From NCBI GenBank assembly GCA_017454585.1, contig JAFTCU010000013.1, positions 1 to 9,919 of the forward strand: 9,919 bases of DNA. The letters run 5' to 3'. The stretch comes from Thermoguttaceae bacterium. Its GTDB lineage: Bacteria > Planctomycetota > Planctomycetia > Pirellulales > Thermoguttaceae. The translations under genes were made by a program, and so were the position numbers. The notes under the pieces were generated by a model, which was given only the letters and a program-made list of their open reading frames with translations, was not told the origin of the DNA and searched no databases. Positions 6,901 to 9,919 of the stretch are shown in pieces (position 1 is the stretch's first letter; each line of letters opens with the position of its first letter).

Positions 6901-7924
6901 TGGCGATCTCCGTGTCACTGTTGTCCGAATTTTTGGCCAGACCGAAAGCCAGCGTGGCGTTCGTGACCTGGATCGGGTTGGAGTCCGCCAGTTCGGTGCC
7001 GTTTTTATGATATTGCAGAGGAAGGATTTTATCCACGGTCGCGGTCCCGGTCCCCGCTACCCCTTTGCCAAGGACGCCGTCCCCCGTTGCGCCCGCGGAG
7101 TAGTAGAGATTCCCCTCGGTGTACTTGTGGCCGTAGTCGCCGATCTGAAGCGTACCGCCGGTGACTTTCAGCGTTCCGATCTGGTTGGAATCATATACCC
7201 CGCCAGCGTTAAATGCATTCAAGTCAGGAATGATGTTTCCGGTCCAGATCCATGTTCCGGCGCCGGTTTTCTCGACGGTGTAATTAGAACCGCCACCTAA
7301 CATCTGCGTGAACAGACCGTCAAAAACGTCCACGTCCGAGGCGGTGGTCAGGGCGCCGACCGTGACCCCCGTGCTGCCGCGCACGATACCGGAACCAGAG
7401 AGAGAACCGAACTTGACCGGCCCGACATTCAGCAGAATACCGGAGTTAGTGCCGGTGTTAAAGACCCAGTGCGCGTTCTCGCTTCCTTTGGCGTTCTCGT
7501 TGAAAACGATCCAGTCGCGGGCGAGCTGGCTGCTCGCGGCGTTCCCGATGGTAACGGTACCGGAAAAACCGGAAAAATCTTTGTATAACCAAAGCGCAGG
7601 GCCGGTGTTGCCCTGGCCTTTATTTCCCGTGACGTTGATCGTTCCGGAGCCGCCGGCCGCGGTGGTGAATGTGCCCCTTAAATAAACGTGAGCGTTTGTC
7701 GTGCTGACGTTTATCGTTCCGGCATTCCCGACAAAATTATAGTTGGTACTGTTATCGGTTCCGGGAGCGATGTTCACCGTACCGGAAACGTCCTCGGCCT
7801 GCGCGCTGGTCAAAATCCCCGCCAAAGCGCAAACGAAAGCAAGAGAAAAACTTCCCAGAAGGCGCAGACTGTGTCCCCGCCCTGATTTCACAAAAGCAGC
7901 CATTTTACTCACTGATTTTAGCAT
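3929..7924 (-). CDS. Large secreted PEP-CTERM protein with autotransporter-type beta-strand repeats
   Basis: A secreted, probably surface-associated protein of 1331 residues. Residues 1-43 are a signal peptide: basic start, hydrophobic core near 22-39, probable cleavage after AQA. The passenger (44-1305) is almost wholly Gly/Thr/Asn/Ser-rich beta-strand repeat. It carries autotransporter-associated signatures: VEKTGAGTWIWTGN (217-230), VGAGTLILSG (601-610), VEKVGDGTWVWG (1139-1150), each followed by strands such as VTGGTLQIGD, VTEGTLQFGD and VSDGELVLA. Two modules of about 280 residues (93-381 and 469-742) are clear duplicates, and 1025-1180 is a weaker relative. The end is VPEP (1311-1314), a short Leu-rich segment and RRRK, the PEP-CTERM signal recognised by exosortase. 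There is no autotransporter barrel domain. The start at 7924 is supported by an in-place GGAGAGG. The likely role is adhesin or envelope structural protein, by family resemblance only. No enzyme motif and no exosortase gene are visible nearby. The gene stands alone with its own terminator. Long plus-strand frames inside it are shadows. Confidence 0.9.
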   Translation of the reverse strand: MLKSVSKMAAFVKSGRGHSLRLLGSFSLAFVCALAGILTSAQAEDVSGTVNIAPGTDNSTNYNFVGNAGTINVSTTNAHVYLRGTFTTAAGGSGTINVTGNKGQGNTGPALWLYKDFSGFSGTVTIGNAASSQLARDWIVFNENAKGSENAHWVFNTGTNSGILLNVGPVKFGSLSGSGIVRGSTGVTVGALTTASDVDVFDGLFTQMLGGGSNYTVEKTGAGTWIWTGNIIPDLNAFNAGGVYDSNQIGTLKVTGGTLQIGDYGHKYTEGNLYYSAGATGDGVLGKGVAGTGTATVDKILPLQYHKNGTELADSNPIQVTNATLAFGLAKNSDNSDTEIANAITLTNGTISNVNPNSTVALTGKLTGSLVAGGGNVKITGAENAITSYTAAAGTLIIDPATNFSTAVSTAITIGSGTLQLPAGKTYNNPITFTATDGVLDLSTSTGTAGDAVADVRLAGQVSSTAAGYGTIFLHGNKGKSNTSKALLVGDFLKDFKGTVHIGESVHNEASRDWLVIDGTGTGSSSATFDLHTGSADSGILLRTTSPVDFGSLTGNGRVRLDNVNRAVSVGALLANETDTAVFHGSFTRNGNMGAFDFTKVGAGTLILSGRGGHGANLFRTVNVTEGTLQFGDLGHTYGANDMIYNEGAQGTGAGTLINNMLPTSVNQEEGGQPVNVRTNVTIAEGARVNFALASDSESGADFNFTTGGSIANLNPNTTITLSGWHTGKAILETGRFYLKNGYSEAAGTSTTINDGATFVVGNNTYLRLFPITVNEGGTLEFTADRTGGCSAALTFEEGSQLVSLASDLVINQSVGGTGVTVKGGTINFTNGNNTLKKWDIDQGKVVFGENVSLTNVTSFDLASGTAIQIKREHTIGGGNPITATFTMDNATIQADKNVTVSGKATGSFIKTGEGILAFTNNQNAVTKVTAKEGTVQISQATQPHITVVLDGGQYTAPGSQNINIEGTENGGVLNYNPTSYIQSLKNAQGVETAKITLNHNEAQGQIMHGLNMGGNLDSINPGFAKDFHGTINVEGYSIVSFGLEKDNGAIINSDYTDITMNLNTPDDAYSGIYLARPGLKAQLGDICGDGLVMTGVDGRTGTFTIQVGEKVGAGETSTFTGAFADKANNQAGTSILNVEKVGDGTWVWGESTKNASNIDNYVTNLTVSDGELVLARKSGLSSAKNVTVADGATLTIANAGQEIASSLTLNPNATLQFALSSDPLDSGRLAVPTITLDSSSNVAFSYDSDFLANIEEGLTLPLMNLENENSLFTTKITNALASDVTLSNYFSLVQDGLSFALVAESSYSGVPEPSAWLLLLLGLPFLRRRK
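4385..4852 (-). repeat. Passenger module C of the PEP-CTERM protein (residues about 1025-1180)
   Basis: This is a shorter and more diverged relative of modules A and B. It contains KDFHGTINVEG, YSGIYLARPG, LGDICGDGLVMTG, STFTGAFAD, VEKVGDGTWVWG, and VSDGELVLARKSGL. Order is preserved but the second half seen in A and B (the LP...NPN-T-LTG part) is absent. The assignment is by eye. Confidence 0.55.
5699..6520 (-). repeat. Passenger module B of the PEP-CTERM protein (residues 469-742)
   Basis: Counterparts of module A appear in the same order: GTIFLHGNKGKSNT, FKGTVHIGE, SRDWLVIDG, DSGILLRTTSPVDFGSLTG, VSVGALLANETDTAVFHGSFT, GAGTLILSG, EGTLQFGDLGHTY, NMLPT and NLNPNTTITLSGWHTG. Divergence is substantial, so the duplication is old. 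Confidence 0.8.
6782..7648 (-). repeat. Passenger module A of the PEP-CTERM protein (residues 93-381)
   Basis: The module runs in order through GTINVTGNKGQGNT, the motif FSGTVTIGN, ARDWIVFNE, NSGILLNVGPVKFGSLSG, VTVGALTTASDVDVFDGLFT, GAGTWIWTGN, GGTLQIGDYGHKY, KILPL and NVNPNSTVALTGKLTG. Nearly every block has a counterpart in the same order in module B, which shows duplication of a unit of roughly 280 residues rather than of single repeats. Confidence 0.8.
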
Positions 7925-7927
7925 ATT

Positions 7928-7935
7928 TCCTCTCC
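7928..7935 (-). promoter_or_regulatory. Ribosome binding site of the PEP-CTERM protein gene
   Basis: The minus strand reads GGAGAGGA three bases before the ATG at 7924. This favours 7924 over the in-frame ATG seven codons later (7903), which has no comparable site and would shorten the basic part of the signal peptide. Confidence 0.65.
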
Positions 7936-7969
7936 AAAACGAGTTAGTATTCTTATTCTATAATGTAAT

Positions 7970-7975
7970 ATTATA
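7970..7975 (-). promoter_or_regulatory. Candidate -10 element of the PEP-CTERM protein gene
   Basis: A perfect TATAAT lies on the minus strand about 46 bp before the start codon, giving a predicted leader near 40 nt. No good -35 hexamer is present at 16-18 bp spacing. The region upstream (7982-8037) is a series of T runs on the minus strand, which could act as an UP-like tract, or the promoter may need an activator. Confidence 0.45.
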
Positions 7976-8055
7976 CACAGTTTAGAGAAAAATCATGGAA
8001 AAAATCTTAAAAAAAGTGAAAAAATGAAAAAATTTTTGGGGATTGGCTCTTTTTA

Positions 8056-8144
8056 CGGGGACGACGCTTCCAGCGTCGTCAGTAATTCATAATTCATAAT
8101 TCTTAAAACTAAATTAAAAGACGACGATGGAAGCGTCGTCCCCG
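8056..8144 (+). repeat. Intergenic inverted-repeat element 1 (REP/MITE-like)
   Basis: Two 25-bp arms (8056-8080 and 8120-8144) are reverse complements at 24 of 25 positions. They are separated by 39 bp of A/T-rich DNA. Each arm also has its own hairpin: GACGACGC-ttcca-GCGTCGTC on the left (8 bp), and GACGACG with CGTCGTC on the right (7 bp). The outer ends are CGGGG and CCCCG. The spacer contains nearly three copies of TAATTCA (8083-8102). There is no coding capacity and no T tract suitable for termination. The architecture of nested palindromic arms resembles REP/BIME or MITE-like elements of other bacteria. The family is not recognised. Confidence 0.75.
8083..8102 (+). repeat. Short tandem repeat TAATTCA, about 2.9 copies
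   Basis: Copies of the 7-bp unit start at 8083, 8090 and 8097 (the last lacks its final A). They sit in the spacer between the arms of inverted-repeat element 1. Such slippage-prone A/T tracts are common between genes and no function is claimed. Confidence 0.6.
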
Positions 8145-8240
8145 CAGGGGGTCCCCCTTACAATTTTCAGAAAAAATGCGAAAATAATCAGGAACGTAAT
8201 GAAAAACGTCCCTCAAATGACCCGGATTAAAGGATTTCCC

Positions 8241-8870
8241 ATGAAGTATCCCCCGCTCGTCCTCGGCAGTCACAACCAAAAGAAAAAGGCGGAGCTCGTT
8301 GGCCTTCTGGCCCCGCTTGGCTTCGAAATACACGATCTCTCCCAGTACCCCAATTCCATTGACGTGGAGGAAACCGGCAAGACTTTTGCCGAGAACGCCC
8401 ACCTGAAAGCCACAGAACAGGCGAAACTCCTCAACGCCTGGGTCATCGGCGAGGACAGCGGTCTGGAAGTCGAAGCCCTTGGCGGCCGCCCCGGGGTGTA
8501 TTCCTCCCGGTACGCGGGCAAACCGTTTGCCGAGCGTGAAAAGAACGACGAGGCCAATAACGACAAACTCCTGGCCGAGTTGGGGGATCTGCCTCCGGAA
8601 AAAAGAGGTGCGCGGTACGTCTGCCACATCGCTCTGAGCGACCCGGAAGGAAAAATCGTCGCCGAGGCGGAAAACTACTGTTACGGCCGGATCCTCACTG
8701 AACGCCACGGCTCGAACGGCTTCGGCTACGACCCACTTTTCGAGATCGTCGAGTACCACAAGACGTTCGGCGAGCTTGCGCCCGAAATCAAGGCGTGTAT
8801 CAGCCACCGCGCCTGCGCCCTGCGCGAGTTTTCGGAGAAACTGGTCCAGTTTTTCAGCAAAGACGCATAA
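8241..8870 (+). CDS. rdgB: XTP/dITP diphosphatase (non-canonical purine NTP pyrophosphatase, RdgB/HAM1)
   Basis: The enzyme hydrolyses XTP, ITP and dITP to the monophosphate and pyrophosphate, cleaning the nucleotide pool in the cytoplasm. The product is 209 residues, close to the family norm near 200. Motifs: LVLGSHNQKKKAEL at the N-terminus (family S/T-x-N-x-x-K-x-x-E: S10, N12, K15, E18), GEDSGLEVEALGGRPGVYSSR with the presumed catalytic base Asp72 (the usual preceding Asp is Glu71), SNGFGYDPLF (158-167), and TFGELAPEIK...SHR with Lys184 and Ser-His-Arg 188-190. I chose the ATG at 8241 because AAAGGA sits 6 bp upstream and the family strand begins within a few residues. The frame is open further upstream: an ATG at 8199 also has AGGA before it, and the ATG at 8127 lies inside the inverted repeat and is not credible. 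The gene stands alone between two related inverted repeats. Confidence 0.93.
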   Translation: MKYPPLVLGSHNQKKKAELVGLLAPLGFEIHDLSQYPNSIDVEETGKTFAENAHLKATEQAKLLNAWVIGEDSGLEVEALGGRPGVYSSRYAGKPFAEREKNDEANNDKLLAELGDLPPEKRGARYVCHIALSDPEGKIVAEAENYCYGRILTERHGSNGFGYDPLFEIVEYHKTFGELAPEIKACISHRACALREFSEKLVQFFSKDA

Positions 8871-8944
8871 ATGGAAGGCGGTAAATGAAGCGCGCAGCGC
8901 GGAATTACGCGCCGGTAAAACTTCTCCCAACACAAAACCCATTG

Positions 8945-9001
8945 CGCTTCCAACTATTATTTAATCCGTGAAAATCCGTGTTTAAATAAAGGTTGGAAGC
9001 G
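8945..9001 (+). repeat. Intergenic inverted-repeat element 2
   Basis: CGCTTCCAAC (8945-8954) and GTTGGAAGCG (8992-9001) are perfect 10-bp inverted arms. Inside them TTATTTAA (8957-8964) and TTAAATAA (8982-8989) continue the stem after a 2-nt imperfection. The 17-nt loop contains TCCGTG twice, 10 bp apart. No T tract follows, so it is not a classical terminator. It lies 75 bp after rdgB and about 160 bp before aspS. The core CGCTTCCA...TGGAAGCG is shared with element 1. Confidence 0.65.
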
Positions 9002-9077
9002 AATAGCGTCTGCCCTTGGAGAAACGCTCTCACCAAAATTCCTCGTTCCTAATTTCTAATTTAAAAAGCCCCCCTCC

Positions 9078-9105
9078 TTGCGTTTTTTTCGCTCTGGTGT
9101 AAACT
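9078..9105 (+). promoter_or_regulatory. Weak candidate promoter of aspS
   Basis: TTGCGT (9078-9083) and TAAACT (9100-9105) are 16 bp apart, giving a predicted leader of about 49 nt. An overlapping TATAGG at 9105-9110 is an alternative -10. Matches are only 3 of 6 and 4 of 6, so this marks a likely region rather than a firm site. The rest of the rdgB-aspS gap shows only inverted-repeat element 2 and A/T-rich sequence. Confidence 0.3.
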
Positions 9106-9149
9106 ATAGGGATAATTTATTCCGATTTTCCGATCTTACTCAAGACTTC

Positions 9150-9154
9150 AGGAG
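9150..9154 (+). promoter_or_regulatory. Ribosome binding site deciding the GTG start of aspS
   Basis: AGGAG lies 6 bp before GTG at 9161. The frame from this GTG immediately gives the family N-terminus, and no in-frame ATG lies nearby. Confidence 0.75.
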
Positions 9155-9160
9155 CGTACT

Positions 9161-9919
9161 GTGTACAGAACTCATACTTGCGGCGAGCTTCGCAAAGAAA
9201 ACGCCGGGCAAATCGTCACCCTTTGCGGGTGGCTCGACCATCAGCGCGACCAAGGCGGTCTTTCCTTTATTTGGCTGCGCGACCGTTACGGGATCACCCA
9301 GGTCACTTTCTCCCCCGATGCCGGCAACTCCCCCGAGGAGGCCGAGGCGCTGCTCCAGAAGGTGCGCACGTGCCGCATGGAGTTCGTTCTTCAGGTCAAG
9401 GGTGAAGTGATCCGCCGTCCGGAAGGGGGCGAAAACCGCGCTCTGGCGACCGGTGAAATTGAGATCCGGCCGCTGGAACTGACCATTCTCAACCGCAGCG
9501 ACGTGCCGCCGGTCCAGCCCGGGATCCCGGATCTGCCGAGCGAAGACGTGCGCCTGCAGTACCGCTACCTCGACCTGCGCCGCCCCGACATGCAGAAGGC
9601 GCTGGCCCTGAGGCACCGCATCGTGAAAATCATGCGTGACTACACCGACGAGCAGGGCTTCCTGGAAGTGGAAACCCCGATGCTTGGCCGCAGCACGCCG
9701 GAAGGGGCGCGCGACTACCTCGTTCCGAGCCGTATTCACGCCGGGAAATTCTACGCGCTCCCGCAGTCGCCGCAGCTCTACAAGCAGCTCCTCATGATCG
9801 CCGGTTTCGACCGCTACGTTCAGGTCGCGCGGTGCTTCCGTGACGAAGACCTCCGGGCCGACCGCCAGCCGGAATTCACCCAGATCGACATGGAAATGGC
9901 TTTCGTGAAGATGGACGAC
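9161..9919 (+). CDS. aspS: Aspartyl-tRNA synthetase, N-terminal 253 residues (3' end outside window)
   Basis: Charges tRNA-Asp with aspartate in the cytoplasm (class IIb synthetase). The start is GTG, read as Met, supported by AGGAG 6 bp upstream and by the N-terminus [17 protein letters not shown], which matches the family (bacterial proteins begin similarly, followed by VTLCGW). Residues about 1-108 are the OB-fold anticodon-binding domain. RYLDLRR (135-141) begins the catalytic core. [14 protein letters not shown] (178-191), [16 protein letters not shown] (197-212, amino-acid site) and motif 2 [20 protein letters not shown] (224-243) are all intact. The bacterial GAD insertion and motif 3 would lie beyond the window, as family proteins are near 590 residues. 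At the position held by Leu in E. coli and His in some non-discriminating enzymes (RDLG/RDHG) this protein has Gln31, so tRNA specificity cannot be told from this fragment. Confidence 0.95.
   Translation, partial: MYRTHTCGELRKENAGQIVTLCGWLDHQRDQGGLSFIWLRDRYGITQVTFSPDAGNSPEEAEALLQKVRTCRMEFVLQVKGEVIRRPEGGENRALATGEIEIRPLELTILNRSDVPPVQPGIPDLPSEDVRLQYRYLDLRRPDMQKALALRHRIVKIMRDYTDEQGFLEVETPMLGRSTPEGARDYLVPSRIHAGKFYALPQSPQLYKQLLMIAGFDRYVQVARCFRDEDLRADRQPEFTQIDMEMAFVKMDD

Noticed and set aside
6173..7300. Long plus-strand frames inside the PEP-CTERM gene, including one of 375 codons
   Set aside because: These are shadows of the repetitive Gly/Thr-rich coding strand. The Arg/Gly/Val-rich translations have no domain signature and no ribosome binding sites of note.
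8083..8102. TAATTCA tandem copies as a CRISPR-like or iteron array
   Set aside because: There are only about three 7-bp A/T-rich units with no spacers, no replication gene and no cas gene nearby.
8127..8240. Upstream extension of rdgB to an ATG at 8127 or 8199
   Set aside because: The first begins inside inverted-repeat element 1 and adds residues unlike the family. The second has a possible AGGA but also adds a non-family N-terminus. The ATG at 8241 with AAAGGA fits best, though 8199 cannot be fully excluded.
8109..8942. Open frame of 277 codons on the minus strand across rdgB
   Set aside because: It is antisense to a well-conserved enzyme gene, begins and ends in repeat and intergenic DNA, and shows no family signature.
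9063..9088. Terminator for rdgB from the AAAAAGC / GCGTTTTTTT pairing before aspS
   Set aside because: Beyond five A-T pairs the arms do not continue as a stable G/C stem, so a functional intrinsic terminator is not supported.

Overview
The window reads as ordinary chromosomal DNA of a Gram-negative-type bacterium with mid-range GC, most likely from the Planctomycetota / Verrucomicrobiota / Lentisphaerota group. I favour Planctomycetota. That placement is inference: it rests on a cytoplasmic FHA-GAF histidine kinase, a very large autotransporter-type beta-strand-repeat protein with a PEP-CTERM tail, sparse Shine-Dalgarno use at some genes, and intergenic inverted repeats. No phage, transposase, rRNA, tRNA or CRISPR array was seen.

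Layout. (1) 1-1475, plus strand: the 3' end of an NADP-type glutamate dehydrogenase gene (gdhA), a rho-independent terminator, then a winged-helix regulator with an NrpR (DUF128) effector domain. In archaea this domain senses 2-oxoglutarate, which is also the GdhA substrate, so the pair looks like a nitrogen-assimilation unit. (2) 1510-3537, minus strand, convergent with the regulator: an orphan soluble FHA-GAF-HisKA-HATPase sensor kinase. (3) 3538-3928: a well-filled intergenic region. It holds a candidate kinase promoter facing left and, facing right, a good sigma70-type promoter with an upstream AT tract driving a roughly 105-nt RNA with two hairpins and a U8 terminator. It also holds the terminator of the next gene. 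The RNA matches no family I recognise and is the best candidate novelty here. (4) 3929-7924, minus strand: a 1331-residue secreted repeat protein with signal peptide, internally duplicated passenger modules and a C-terminal VPEP sorting signal. (5) 7925-9160: its promoter region, the XTP/dITP pyrophosphatase gene (rdgB), and two intergenic inverted-repeat elements, one on each side of rdgB, sharing the core CGCTTCCA...TGGAAGCG. (6) 9161-9919, plus strand: the first 253 codons of aspartyl-tRNA synthetase (aspS), starting with GTG and running off the window.

The housekeeping genes (gdhA, rdgB, aspS) are intact as far as visible. Points for a second look are the small RNA, the gdhA/NrpR-type regulator pairing with TTTTTGA half-sites before the regulator, the acidic insert in the kinase ATPase domain, the modular surface protein and the two paired inverted repeats.
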